Shown here one piece after another: positions 27,733-38,437 of a stretch of 64,000 nt of DNA. The stretch's first letter is position 1. Each line of letters opens with the position of its first letter. A model generated the notes under the pieces. The model did not search any database, had not been told where the DNA came from, and saw only the letters and a program-made list of their open reading frames with translations. The DNA lies in contig CAVQNF010000039.1 in assembly GCA_963713805.1 (NCBI GenBank), positions 1 to 64,000 of the forward strand, in the 5' to 3' direction. The stretch is from GAS188 sp963713805 (GTDB lineage: Bacteria > Pseudomonadota > Alphaproteobacteria > Rhizobiales > Beijerinckiaceae). Made by a program: the position numbers and the translations under genes.

Positions 27733-29152
27733 GCGGGCGATGGCCGCGGCCACCCTCGTCGCAAGGAGGCCGCGCCACCCGGTCGAGGAGGAAGCCTCGC
27801 TTCTCGAGCTCGAGGCTCGATATTGCTCGCACGGCGACACCGTCCATTACGCCGAGCCGCCGAAGATATTCGAGCATTGCGAGGGCTCCTACCTCTATGA
27901 CATGGAGGGGCGGCAATTCCTCGATCTGCAGATGTGGTATTCGGCCGTCAATTTCGGCTACGCGAACAAGCGCCTCAACGACGCTCTCCTGCGCCAGCTC
28001 AATCGCCTGCCCCAGGTCGCGAGCCAATATCTGCATCGCGAAAAGATCGAGCTCGCCGCCTGGCTCGCGCGGCGCGCCGAGGCGAGCTGGGGCGAGAAGG
28101 GCCGGGTTCATTTCAACGTCGGCGGCTCACAAGCCGTGGAGGATGCGCTGAAGCTCGTGCGCAACGCGCGGCACGGCAAGGGTCTGATGTTCGCCTTCGA
28201 GGGCGGCTATCACGGCCGCACGCTCGGCGCTTCGGCAATCACTTCGTCCTATCGCTATCGACGGCGATACGGCCATTTCGACCGGGCGCATTTCGTGCCT
28301 TTCCCCTATCATTTCCGCGGTCCACGCGGCATGAGCAAGGAAGAATATGGCGCCCACTGCATCCGGCACTTCGAGCGCCTGTTCGAAACTGAATACAACG
28401 GCGTCTGGGACCCCAAGGCAGGCGAAGCCGAATTTGCCGCTTTCTTCGTCGAGCCGGTTCAAGGCACCGGCGGCTATCTCATCCCGCCGAAAAACTTCTT
28501 CATCGATCTGAAGAAGATCCTCGATCGTCACGGCATCTTGCTCGTGGTCGACGAGATCCAGATGGGCGTCTATCGCACCGGCAAGCTGTGGTCGATCGAG
28601 CATTTCGGCGTGACGCCCGACATCCTCGTTTTCGGCAAGGCCATCACCAACGGCCTCAATCCGCTCTCCGGCCTCTGGGCTCGCGAGGAGCTGATCAGCC
28701 CGCAAGCCTTTCCCCCAGGCTCGACACACTCGACCTTCGCTTCGAATCCCCTCGGCACCGCGGTTGCGCTCGAGACCGCGCGGATGCTCGACGAGGAGGA
28801 TATCGGCGAGAGCGTGATGCTCAAAGGGACGTATTTCCTCAAGGGGCTCGAGGAACTGAAGCGCCGCTATGCGATCGTCGGCGACGTCGACGGGCTCGGC
28901 CTCGCCTTGCGGATGGAGATCTGCGCCGAGGACGGCTTCACCCCGGACAAGGCCATGGTCGATCGCATGGTCGAAGAGGGGTTGAAGGGCGACCTCGATG
29001 CGGAAGGCAAGCGCCACGGCCTCGTGCTGGACATCGGCGGCTACCACAAGAACGTCATCACCCTCGCGCCGGCGCTGACCATCTCCTATGACGAGATCGG
29101 GCTCGCCTTGAAGCTTCTCGACAGGCTTCTCCATCGCGTCACCAAACGGTGA
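27704..29152 (+). CDS. class III pyridoxal-phosphate aminotransferase
   Basis: This 482-residue enzyme has the class III fold signatures: 'HFNVGGSQAVEDALKL', 'FEGGYHGRTLGASA', the cofactor Asp283 in 'VVDEIQMG' and the Schiff-base Lys312 in 'VFGKAITNGLNPLSG'. The ATG at 27704 has GGAGG six bases upstream and overlaps the phosphatase gene. Such enzymes transaminate omega-amino compounds (ornithine, diamines, 4-aminobutyrate) or amino sugars. Sitting next to a ureohydrolase-type protein, an ornithine- or guanidino-derived substrate is an attractive guess. The family is firm; the substrate is inference. Confidence 0.9.
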   Translation: MNMQKPGTAERAMAAATLVARRPRHPVEEEASLLELEARYCSHGDTVHYAEPPKIFEHCEGSYLYDMEGRQFLDLQMWYSAVNFGYANKRLNDALLRQLNRLPQVASQYLHREKIELAAWLARRAEASWGEKGRVHFNVGGSQAVEDALKLVRNARHGKGLMFAFEGGYHGRTLGASAITSSYRYRRRYGHFDRAHFVPFPYHFRGPRGMSKEEYGAHCIRHFERLFETEYNGVWDPKAGEAEFAAFFVEPVQGTGGYLIPPKNFFIDLKKILDRHGILLVVDEIQMGVYRTGKLWSIEHFGVTPDILVFGKAITNGLNPLSGLWAREELISPQAFPPGSTHSTFASNPLGTAVALETARMLDEEDIGESVMLKGTYFLKGLEELKRRYAIVGDVDGLGLALRMEICAEDGFTPDKAMVDRMVEEGLKGDLDAEGKRHGLVLDIGGYHKNVITLAPALTISYDEIGLALKLLDRLLHRVTKR

Positions 29153-30081
29153 GCGCCATGCGGCTTCGCGTCCTCGACCTCGATTCGAGCCTGACCACGC
29201 AAGCGCCCTTCGCGGAGCGGCTGTGCAGCGGTCGCGCCGAGCGCATCGATCTGACGCAAGCGGCGGCCTCTCTCAGGATCATGGCGCGCCGACGCGCCAT
29301 GGACGCCTTCTGCGAAACACTGGCGCGTGAGGGCTACGCACGCGGCATGCCCGAGGTCACCTTCTACGGCTCGGGGGATTTTCATCATCTCGCGGCCGGC
29401 CTGTTGCGTCTCGTCGAGGAGCCGGTCACCGTCATCCATTTCGACAATCACCCCGATTGGGTGAGCTTTCCGCCCACCTTCAATTGCGGCGCCTGGGTCA
29501 ATCGCGCCCTGCAGCTTCCGCAGGTCCGCAAGGTGGTCACGCTCGGTCCTTGCAGCGACGATCTCGCCTGGCCCGAGCTCAAGACCGGCAACCTCGCGGC
29601 CGTCCGCCAAGGCCTCTTGGAAATCCGTCCCTGGCGCCGGCCGCCGTCGCGGGTTTGGCGCGACTACGATCGGGGACCCGCGCATAAGTCGCACGGCGGC
29701 TACATCGAATGGGTCAATCTCGCGGATGGCGACTGGCGCGCGGCGCTCGACGACATCATTGCCGGCGTGCCCACTCCGGCGGTGTGGCTGACCATCGACA
29801 AGGACGTGCTCGTCGAGGAGGAAGCCGCGACCAATTGGGATCAAGGCGCCATGAGCGTCGATCATTTGATCGAGGCGATCAAGCTGTTCGCGCGGCGCTT
29901 GCGCGTTCTCGGCGTCGATGTGTGCGGGGACTATTCGCCGCCGCGTTTCGGCGACCCTATTCGTGCCACGCTCGCCCATTTCGATCATCCGGCAAAGCCC
30001 GAGCCCACGCCCGAGACGCTGCGGCGCAACGCGACGACCAATGCGCGCCTGCTCGCCTGTTTCGAGGAGGTGTTCGCATGA
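29149..30081 (+). CDS. arginase/ureohydrolase-fold protein, divergent
   Basis: The GTG start overlaps the aminotransferase stop (GTGA); an ATG three codons in is an alternative. The 310-residue product keeps the di-metal ligands of the arginase/agmatinase/HDAC fold: 'GSGDFHH' (residues 74-80), Asp99-x-His101-x-Asp103 and Asp217-x-Asp219 in 'TIDKDVL'. The motifs differ from standard arginase (GGDHS, DAHxD, SFDxDxxDP), so the substrate is probably not plain arginine. Hydrolysis of a guanidino group or an N-acyl amine is plausible. The product would feed or follow the aminotransferase. Confidence 0.8.
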   Translation: MSAMRLRVLDLDSSLTTQAPFAERLCSGRAERIDLTQAAASLRIMARRRAMDAFCETLAREGYARGMPEVTFYGSGDFHHLAAGLLRLVEEPVTVIHFDNHPDWVSFPPTFNCGAWVNRALQLPQVRKVVTLGPCSDDLAWPELKTGNLAAVRQGLLEIRPWRRPPSRVWRDYDRGPAHKSHGGYIEWVNLADGDWRAALDDIIAGVPTPAVWLTIDKDVLVEEEAATNWDQGAMSVDHLIEAIKLFARRLRVLGVDVCGDYSPPRFGDPIRATLAHFDHPAKPEPTPETLRRNATTNARLLACFEEVFA

Positions 30082-30440
30082 GCCTCTTCCTCGTCTTCTG
30101 GTTCGCTCTTTCGGTGATGTGCGACGTGTGCGGCCAGCTCTGCTTCAAGATCGGCGCGGATCGCCTGCCCTCCGACCGTTCGGTGATCGGCAGCGCGCGC
30201 GCCGTCCTCTCGAGCTCCTGGTTGATCGCCGGCCTTTGCGTCTATGCGGTCGAGGTGATCGTCTGGCTCAAGATTCTCTCCGACGTGCCGTTGAGCATCG
30301 CCTTTCCGATCGCCAGCTTGAATTTTCTCGGCGTGACGCTGGCGAGCGCGACAATTCTCGGCGAGCGGGTCGGCCGGCCGCAATGGCTGGGTGCCTGGCT
30401 CGTGACGATCGGTGTCGCGATCGTGGCGGGATCGGCGTGA
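30078..30440 (+). CDS. small multidrug resistance (SMR/EmrE-like) transporter, first of a pair
   Basis: This 120-residue protein has four predicted membrane helices and the SMR plan. An acidic residue, Asp16 in 'CDVCGQLCFK', sits where EmrE has Glu14, and 'VPLSIAFPIASLNFLGVTLAS' and 'WLGAWLVTIGVAIV' form helices three and four. Its ATG overlaps the ureohydrolase stop (ATGA). A second SMR protein is encoded in the same operon, so the two may form a heterodimer as ArnE/ArnF and paired SMR proteins do. It likely exports or flips the product of the pathway. Confidence 0.82.
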   Translation: MSLFLVFWFALSVMCDVCGQLCFKIGADRLPSDRSVIGSARAVLSSSWLIAGLCVYAVEVIVWLKILSDVPLSIAFPIASLNFLGVTLASATILGERVGRPQWLGAWLVTIGVAIVAGSA

Positions 30441-30513
30441 TGGGCTTTGCATATAGGGCGGGAGATGCGGATGCATTTCGCCGTCGATCGCTTCGAGGGA
30501 CCGGCGACAGAAC

Positions 30514-31371
30514 ATGACCACCAAAGACCGAAGCTTCACCATCGCGGGCAGCCGAACGGGTTTCCTGCTCGTGCACGGGCTCGGCGGCACGCCGCTCGAG
30601 CTGCGCATGGCCGCCAAGGGGATCGCATCGGGCGGTTTCACCGTGCATTGCTGCCAGCTCGCCGGCCATTGCGGCACCGAGGAGGAGCTGCTCGCGACAA
30701 CCTGGCAGCAATGGTATGCGAGCGTCGAGGCGGCGCTGACGAAGCTCGAGAGCGTTTGCGACACGATCATCGTCGGGGGCCTCTCGATCGGAGCCATCCT
30801 GGCCTTGCGTCTCGCCGCGCAGCAGCCGGAGCGCGTGCATGGGGTCGCCTGCTTCGCGCCGACGCTCTGGTACGACGGCTGGACCATTCCGAAACATCAG
30901 TTCCTCTTGCGCTGGCTGTGGTTCCTGCCGCCGGCCAAGCGCTATCGCTTCGCGGAGCGGGAGCCCTTCGGCATCAAGGACGAACGCATGCGCGCCTTCG
31001 TCATCAAGTCGATGGCCGGAGGCGACACGGGCGTCGCCGGACATCCGAGCACCCATGCGCTTTCGCTCTACCAGTTCTGGATGCTCGCCGACGACATCAA
31101 GCCGAAGCTCAAGGACATCAAACGTCCCGTCTTCATCGCCCACCCGCGCGAGGACGACCTCGCGAGCCTCAAGAACGCCTTCTATCTTCAGGAACGGCTG
31201 GGCGGTCTCGTGGAGATGCTGGTGCTCGACGACAGCTATCACATCATCACCATCGACCGGCAGTGGAAGACCCTCGTCGATCGCACCATCAGATTTGCGC
31301 AAGGGATCGAGCAGCACCGTCCGCGCAGCGAGCTAGCCGTGGATGGGACCCGCGCCATCGCCGCGGAATGA
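30514..31371 (+). CDS. alpha/beta hydrolase, carboxylesterase-like
   Basis: This 285-residue enzyme has the oxyanion motif 'LLVHGLGGTP', the nucleophile Ser91 in 'GLSIG', an acid in 'HPREDD' and a histidine in 'DSYHIITID', matching small bacterial carboxylesterases such as Est30. It may hydrolyse or transfer an ester, thioester or lactone within the pathway. It lies 73 bases after the first SMR gene and 10 bases before the next gene. No signal peptide is present, so it acts in the cytoplasm. Confidence 0.82.
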   Translation: MTTKDRSFTIAGSRTGFLLVHGLGGTPLELRMAAKGIASGGFTVHCCQLAGHCGTEEELLATTWQQWYASVEAALTKLESVCDTIIVGGLSIGAILALRLAAQQPERVHGVACFAPTLWYDGWTIPKHQFLLRWLWFLPPAKRYRFAEREPFGIKDERMRAFVIKSMAGGDTGVAGHPSTHALSLYQFWMLADDIKPKLKDIKRPVFIAHPREDDLASLKNAFYLQERLGGLVEMLVLDDSYHIITIDRQWKTLVDRTIRFAQGIEQHRPRSELAVDGTRAIAAE

Positions 31372-31381
31372 TGCCGCCGAC

Positions 31382-32527
31382 ATGGCGCTCGAAACACGGA
31401 TTTTCCGCAGCATTGCCGAGATCGATGCGGCCGCCTGGGACATCTGCTTTCCGGGCGAAGCCGAGAACCATGCCTATTACGCGGCCTGCGCGCGCGGATC
31501 GAACCCTGCCCTGAAGGAAGGAGCGGCGGCCGTCTTCGACGGCAACCGGCTCATCGCCGCCGCGCCCATCTTCAAGATCAATTTCCGCCTGGATACCCCG
31601 TTTCAGGGGCCGCTCAAGCGGTTGACCAAACGGCTCTATCCCTTCGCCAAAGGGATCATGGACCTGCCCATCGTCGGGCTCGGCTCGCCCTATTCGGAGC
31701 GTTGTCATCTCGGCTTCGCGCCCGATCTCGGCTTCGCCGAACGACGCGCCGCACTCGCAGCGCTGCTGGCGCGTCTCGAGGCGCATGCCGCGGGGGAAGG
31801 CACGGGCCTCGCTGCTCTCAAGGATCTGGCCGGCCCGGACGAGGCGAACTTCGGAGCCTTCCTCTCGGCGCTCGGCTGGACACGCGCGACCGGCCTGCCG
31901 ATCGCCCTCCTCGACCTGCCTTTCCGCGACGTCGATTGCTATCTCGCGAGCCTTTCGGCGGCGACGCGCAAGGACATTCGCCGCAAGCTCAGGAACGCCG
32001 GTGAGATTCGTGTCGAATGGCGCGACGATCTTGCCGGATTGGAGAACGCCGTCGCCTCCTTCTATCAATCGACGCGCGAACGCAGCAGGCTCGACTACGG
32101 AGATCTGGAAGCTCTTCCCGAAGGCTATTTCCCCGCGGTCATGGACGCGCTGGGCGAGCGCGCCCGCATCGCCCTCTATTTCGCGTCGGGCGATCTTTGT
32201 GCCTTCAATCTCGTCCTCCTCGAGAAGGGCCGGATGATCGATAAATTCCTCGGTGTGCGCTATCCGCTCGGGCGAGAGCACAACATCTACGCCGTGAGCT
32301 GGATGGAGAACGTCAAGGAATGCCTCGCGCGCGGCATCGGTCTCTTGCAGACGGGCCAAACGGCCTATGGGCCGAAATTGCGCTACGGAAGCCGGCTCGA
32401 ACCTTCCTACATCTATTTCAAGCACCGTTCCGCCCTCCCCTACGCCATCTTGAAAACCGTGAGCCGTATCATCAAGGCCGATCGGCTCGATCCCGACCTG
32501 AGAGCCGCCCGGGCTTTCACATCGTGA
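31382..32527 (+). CDS. FemAB/BioF2-type GNAT acyltransferase
   Basis: This 381-residue protein matches the double-GNAT FemAB/BioF2 group. It has 'SAATRKDIRRKLRNAG', 'FYQSTRERSRLDYGDLEALPEGYF' and 'GRMIDKFLGVRYPLGREHNIYAVSW', with 'SYIYFKHR' near the C-terminus. Such enzymes transfer acyl or aminoacyl groups, for example onto amines, peptidoglycan peptides or sugars. In this operon it could acylate the amine made by the aminotransferase. Its stop overlaps the GTG start of the second SMR gene. The acyl donor and acceptor are unknown. Confidence 0.75.
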   Translation: MALETRIFRSIAEIDAAAWDICFPGEAENHAYYAACARGSNPALKEGAAAVFDGNRLIAAAPIFKINFRLDTPFQGPLKRLTKRLYPFAKGIMDLPIVGLGSPYSERCHLGFAPDLGFAERRAALAALLARLEAHAAGEGTGLAALKDLAGPDEANFGAFLSALGWTRATGLPIALLDLPFRDVDCYLASLSAATRKDIRRKLRNAGEIRVEWRDDLAGLENAVASFYQSTRERSRLDYGDLEALPEGYFPAVMDALGERARIALYFASGDLCAFNLVLLEKGRMIDKFLGVRYPLGREHNIYAVSWMENVKECLARGIGLLQTGQTAYGPKLRYGSRLEPSYIYFKHRSALPYAILKTVSRIIKADRLDPDLRAARAFTS

Positions 32528-32907
32528 AGCACCCCTCCTTCGCGATCTCGCTCCGCATGGTCATGTTCTGGAGCGTGTTCCTCACGCTCGACACCGCGAC
32601 CCAGCTCGCCTTCAAGGCCGCGAGCGAACGGGTCGAAGGGATGAGCTTTGGATTGGACTTCCTGCAAACGGCGCTCACGACACCGACCTTCTGGGTCACG
32701 ATCTTGTGCTACATTGCGACCTTCGTCGTCTGGATGGCCGTCCTGACCCGCATGGATCTCAACCGCGCCTTCCCGCTTACCGCGCTCACCTATGTGACCG
32801 TGCCGTTGCTCGCGCTCGTGCTCTTCGGCGAGCATCTCCCGGCGCTGCGTATCGCGGGCATCGCCGTGATCATCGCGGGTGTCGTGTTGATCGGGTCGGA
32901 AGAGTGA
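32524..32907 (+). CDS. SMR/EmrE-like transporter, second of a pair
   Basis: This 127-residue protein starts at a GTG overlapping the preceding stop. It has four predicted helices and again an acidic residue, Asp23 in 'LDTATQLAFK', at the EmrE Glu14 position. The rest ('LNRAFPLTALTYVTVPLLALVLFGE', 'IAGIAVIIAGVVLIG') parallels the first SMR protein but is clearly divergent from it, which argues for a heterodimer rather than a recent duplication. Its stop overlaps the sensor kinase start, so transport and sensing genes are translationally linked. Confidence 0.82.
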   Translation: MKHPSFAISLRMVMFWSVFLTLDTATQLAFKAASERVEGMSFGLDFLQTALTTPTFWVTILCYIATFVVWMAVLTRMDLNRAFPLTALTYVTVPLLALVLFGEHLPALRIAGIAVIIAGVVLIGSEE

Positions 32908-34668
32908 ATTTGCGAGGTCCCTGGCCTGTCAGGCTGCGGCTCATTTTCGCCTTTCTTCTCGTCGGCGTGCCGCCGATGCTCGGGGCGGCCTATCTCGCCT
33001 CGGCGTTGATCTCGAGCTCCTTCGAGAAGAATGCCGGCCAGTGGCTCACCGAAACGGCCCGCTTCGTCATCGTCGAGATCACCGATCGCGAGGATGACGC
33101 GGCGCAGATCGCCGCGACGCTCACGGGCGCGGTCAGCCAGACCGCCAATGAAACGGTCGACGGCTTCAAGGCAGCCTTGAAGCCTTATGAGCCGGTGCTC
33201 GCCGCCGATGGCTTCGACGTGTTGATGATCTACGACGCGACCGGAGCCATCCGCTACACCAGCTTGCCGTTCAGCCCGGCGAAGAATCTGCCGGCCAGTG
33301 CGACGCGCGCGATCTTCGCCGGCACCCTCGACGGCAATCCGGTGCTGGTCGCCGGCGCCACGGTCAAGCTTTCCGCGAGCACCGGAAACCTCTATCTCTT
33401 CCTCGGCGATGCGCTCGATACGGCGAGCTTCTCGAGCCTCAAGGCCGTCCCGTCCCTGCAGCTCGATTTCTTCGCCATGCGCGGCGACCAGGCGATCAAG
33501 CTCTACGAGACCTCGAACCTTTCGACCGTGCCTCCGAAAGTGATCCTGCAAAGGCTTGCCACCGAGGATGATCCGATCCTTCTCGACGATCCGCCCGGTG
33601 AGCTCTTCCTCGCAGCGGTCAGCGGGTTGAAGGATCAGGATGGTGCCTTGTCCGGCTTCGTGTTCTGCGGGGTCAGCGGCCAGGAAGGTCTCGACGGCCC
33701 GGACCAGCAGTTGCGTCTCCTCTGGGTGGTGTTTCTGTTCGGCGCGCTCATCTTCGTTCTCGCGGGCGCCTTCGTCTCGGCGAGGTTCGTGAAGCCGCTG
33801 CGTGCCCTGTCGCAAGGCGTGCGTTCCGTGGCGTCCGGCGATTTCTCGCAGCGCGTTCCGGAAACAGGCGACAAGGAGACGGTCGAGCTCGCCGCACGCT
33901 TCAACGCCATGGCGGGCGAGCTCGAGGAGGCACGCGCCCGCGAGGCGGGGCTGCGGCGCAAGGAACGCCTCTCGACCCTGGGCGAGGCCGCGATGGTGAT
34001 CGCGCATGAAGTGCGCAACCCGCTCGGCATCATCAAGACGTTCGAGCGACCTCGTGCGTTCGCGCGCGAAGCTCGGACCCAAGGAGGAAGAGCTTCTCGA
34101 TTACGTCACCGAGGAGGTGCATCGGATCGACAATCTCCTGACCGAGGTGCTCGACTTCGCTCATCCGAAAGAGCCGCACCGTTCGATCCTCGTCCTGCGA
34201 GACCTCGTGGACCGCATCCAGGGCTTCGTCGCCCCGGAGATGACGCGAAAAGGGCTGACCCTGACCATCGAGGACAAGGCGGCGGGCGCGACGGTGAGCG
34301 CCGACCGCGACCAGATCTACGAAGCCGTTCTCAACCTCGTCATCAATGCCATGGACGCGCTGCCGCGCGGCGGACGCGTGGCCGTAAGGCTCGCGGCGAC
34401 GGCGAGCACGGTCTCGGTCGAGGTCGCCGACAACGGCCCGGGCGTGAAGCCCGAGCTGCGCTCGCGCATCTTCAACCCGTTCTTCACCACGAGAGCCAAA
34501 GGGACCGGGCTTGGACTCGCCAAGGTGGCAACGGTCGTCGAAGCCCATCAAGGGCGTGTCGAATGCCTGGAGGAGCCAGGCGGCGGCGCCTGTTTCCGCG
34601 TGACGCTTCCACGCGCGACGCCCGAAGCGGCGGCGCTCGCCGCGCAGGGCCATGTTCCGCAAAGCTAG
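32904..34668 (+). CDS. membrane sensor histidine kinase (NtrB/AtoS-like), one frameshift
   Basis: The GTG start overlaps the SMR stop (GTGA). The protein has two membrane spans (about residues 10-32 and 272-295) enclosing a large periplasmic sensor domain, a HAMP segment ('LRALSQGVRSVASGDFSQRVP'), the H-box 'VIAHEVRNPLG', and N/G boxes 'LVINAMDALPRGG', 'VADNGPGV' and 'GTGLGLAKV'. An extra T at 34041-34042 breaks the frame directly after the H-box; restoring it gives 'SSDLVRSRAKLGPKEEELL' and about 587 residues. It should phosphorylate the sigma-54 activator encoded next and so sense an external signal, perhaps the exported compound. Confidence 0.88.
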
Positions 34669-34766
34669 AGCATGATCTTCAAAAACGGGACTATTTTTGC
34701 GATAAGATCATGCGTCAAAACAAGGGATCGAGAGCATGTCGCTCACTCGATCTGAATGCATCCGGC
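34665..34766 (+). repeat. RIME-like intergenic palindromic repeat, copy B
   Basis: The element starts at the kinase stop codon with CTAGAGCATGATC, pairs with AAGATCATGCGTC, and continues with GAGCATGTCGCT and a tail ending GCATCCGGC. It matches copy A downstream of livF. It lies inside the operon between kinase and regulator genes, so it may form a stabilising or attenuating hairpin in the mRNA. Confidence 0.7.
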
Positions 34767-34782
34767 TCCAGGGAAGGCAGGC

Positions 34783-36176
<1,394 letters not shown>

Positions 36177-36180
<4 letters not shown>

Positions 36181-36830
36181 GCGGGCGCGCGAAATCGACG
36201 CGCGAGCGCGGTGCCGCGCTGCCGCTCGGCTATTCGATGCTGCCGCGCGGACAGATCGCGACGCTGGTCACCTATCTCGAGATGACGCAAAGGCCAGCCG
36301 CGCGCGAGGAGGGGACCTTGGCGTCGCCATCACTCGACAAGCCTTACGAACTCCGCGGCCCACTCGCGGCCGATCTTGCCGCTTATCGGGCGATCTTCCG
36401 GCGCGTCGGAGAGGATTGGCTTTGGTGCTCACGCCTCGTGATGAGCGATGAGGAATTGCACGCGACGCTCGCTGATCCGCAAGTCGACGTCTATGTGCCG
36501 CATCATGAAGGCCGGCCCGCCGGCCTTCTCGAGCTTGATTTCCGCAAGCGCGGGGAATGCGAGCTCGTCTTCTTCGGTTTCGTGAAGGAGAAGATCGGAC
36601 AGGGCCTCGGTCGCCATTTGATGAATGACGCGATCGATCTTGCCTGGGCAAAGCCGATCCACCGTTTTTTCGTTCACACTTGCACCTTGGATCATCCCGG
36701 CGCCGTCGCTTTCTACCGGCGATCCGGTTTTCACCCCTACGCGCTCGGCGTCGAAGTGCTCGAAGACCCCCGCCTCAGCGGTGCTTTGCCCCGTCACGCG
36801 GCGCCTCACGTGACGCTCGTGGAAGTCTGA
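36177..36830 (+). CDS. GNAT family N-acetyltransferase
   Basis: This 217-residue protein contains a GNAT domain from about residue 60: 'GLLELDFRKRGECELVFFGF', the acetyl-CoA loop in 'EKIGQGLGRHLMNDAI' and 'HPGAVAFYRRSGFHPY'. An N-terminal extension of about 55 residues is unassigned. The ATG overlaps the regulator stop (ATGA), making it the last gene of the operon. It may acetylate an amine in the pathway or confer self-protection; the target is not known. Confidence 0.85.
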
Positions 36831-36897
36831 CCGGAGTTTCGCGAGCCCAGACTCATGTCGGGAGGGCTTGCCCTTGATCATCCGCCCGACCCGAAGG

Positions 36898-37593
36898 TCA
36901 GCCGAGTGAAAGCCTGCCATCGGGGCGGATCACGATCCGAGGGTGATCGAAGTCATCGTTGGTGACGACGGCGTCGGCAATCAGGTCCGGTCGGCACGCC
37001 CGCTGATAGAGCTGAAAGGCAGGTCGGTAGCGCTCGGCATAAAGCCGGCGCACCTCGGCGATGCCGCCCAGACGTTCGGCGTCGCGAAGGATACCTCTGT
37101 TCTCGGAGATCGGCTCCGAGGTGTCGAGGAACACGGCGACTTCGAAATGTCCGCGCAGCTCGGGTCGCTGAAGAAAGGTGCCGTCGACGATCAGCACGCT
37201 GTCGCGGGACGCAGTCATCGGGATTTGCTCGATCGGCCTGTCGGTTTCCAGATCGAAGGACGCGGTGCGATACCGGCGATCGCCACCCGGCCCGAGCGGA
37301 GCGAGCAGGAGCGAGCAAATTGCGGAAAGATCGCGCGCGTCGAAGTAATAGCCGTCGGCGCTGTAGCGCCCGCGCGCGTAGCGCTCGGCCTTGGGATTGT
37401 GGAATCCATCGATCGAGGTGCGGATAGGTTTGCGTCCGCGAGCTTCGACAAGCGCCGCCAGCTCATCGGCGAATATCGTCTTGCCCGAAGCCGTTCGGCC
37501 GTCGATCGCGACGCGCAGAGGACCCGAAATCTCGATCGCGAGTATCGAGGCGCAAAGCCGTTCGAGAACAGCCTTTCTCGGCTTGCCCAACAT
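36898..37593 (-). CDS. uridine kinase-like P-loop nucleoside kinase
   Basis: This intact 231-residue protein has Walker A 'GRTASGKT', a Walker B-like 'VLIVDGTFLQ' and 'TSIDGFHNP', matching the uridine kinase/phosphoribulokinase-like P-loop family. It would phosphorylate a nucleoside or a related small molecule; the true substrate in such stand-alone homologues is unknown. It converges with the GNAT gene and is not part of that operon. Confidence 0.75.
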   Translation of the reverse strand: MLGKPRKAVLERLCASILAIEISGPLRVAIDGRTASGKTIFADELAALVEARGRKPIRTSIDGFHNPKAERYARGRYSADGYYFDARDLSAICSLLLAPLGPGGDRRYRTASFDLETDRPIEQIPMTASRDSVLIVDGTFLQRPELRGHFEVAVFLDTSEPISENRGILRDAERLGGIAEVRRLYAERYRPAFQLYQRACRPDLIADAVVTNDDFDHPRIVIRPDGRLSLG

Positions 37594-37972
37594 CGAGCGT
37601 CACCTGATTGTAAGTTTGTGCCTCTTGGAAATGAAGATCCGCCCGCCCAACGATCAAAGAACCTAACGCGTGGCGCCCTTGGCATTGGCTTGCAAGCGCG
37701 GAGTACTGGCCGGGGCTGCGAACTCCCCGCGGCAAGGTCGAGCCTATACCACGATCAGCTGCAAGTCATTGGTTGTGACGACGTGCGCGCGGGGCCGGGC
37801 AGGAATGCGGGGGATGTTTCCTCCCCTTTCCCGCAGACCGCGCAAAATTGGCCCGATTGCGAGCGCCAGGGGCCGCATCATTGGGGAGGGGGCAATCACC
37901 GGTTCGGTGGGCCCTCAGCCCAGCCCTGGCGAGCTCTTTTGACAATCGGCTGGCCAAGTCCTGAGGGGCCGG
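37594..37972. other. intergenic region without a recognisable gene
   Basis: About 380 bases between the kinase start and the hsp20 stop. Short open frames on both strands show no family resemblance. No repeat or RNA gene was recognised. Confidence 0.5.
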
Positions 37973-38437
37973 TCAGGCGGCCTTCTTAGTTACGATCTTC
38001 CGATCGTTGACCGCAGGGGTACTGATCTGGATCGAGCGGGGCTTTTTGGCCTCGGGGACCTCGCGCACAAGATCGATGTGCAGGAGTCCGTTCTCGAGAG
38101 TTGCCCCTGTCGCCTGGACGAAGTCCGCAAGCTGGAAGCGGCGCTCGAACGCACGAGCCGCGATGCCTCGATAGACCATTTCGATTGGAGGCTCGCCGTC
38201 AGCGACCTTTTTCTCGCCGAATAAGGTGAGAGTGTTTTCTTTCACCTCGATGGCGAGATCATCGGCGGAAAAACCCGCAGCGGCGACGGTGAGCCGGTAG
38301 GCATTCTCGTCGACGCGCTCGATGTTGTAGGGGGGATAGCTCTGAGGCTCGTCGCCGGACACTTGGTCCAGCATCGAGAAGAGGCGATCAAAGCCTATGG
38401 TCGATCGATAGAGGGAAGGAAGATCATACTGGCGCAT
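37973..38437 (-). CDS. small heat shock protein, Hsp20 family
   Basis: This 154-residue protein has an N-terminal arm and an alpha-crystallin domain (about residues 38-130: 'YPPYNIERVDENAYRLTVAAAGF', 'GEKKVADGE', 'ENGLLHIDLVREVP'), with a C-terminal 'SIQIS' standing in for the I-x-I anchor. AGGAGG lies eight bases before the ATG at 38437. The protein holds unfolded proteins during heat stress. Its 5' leader looks like a ROSE thermometer, see the next entry. Confidence 0.92.
   Translation of the reverse strand: MRQYDLPSLYRSTIGFDRLFSMLDQVSGDEPQSYPPYNIERVDENAYRLTVAAAGFSADDLAIEVKENTLTLFGEKKVADGEPPIEMVYRGIAARAFERRFQLADFVQATGATLENGLLHIDLVREVPEAKKPRSIQISTPAVNDRKIVTKKAA

Noticed and set aside
37666..37972. 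Short open frames between the kinase and hsp20 genes
   Set aside because: No ribosome site, no motif and no coding character compared with neighbours.
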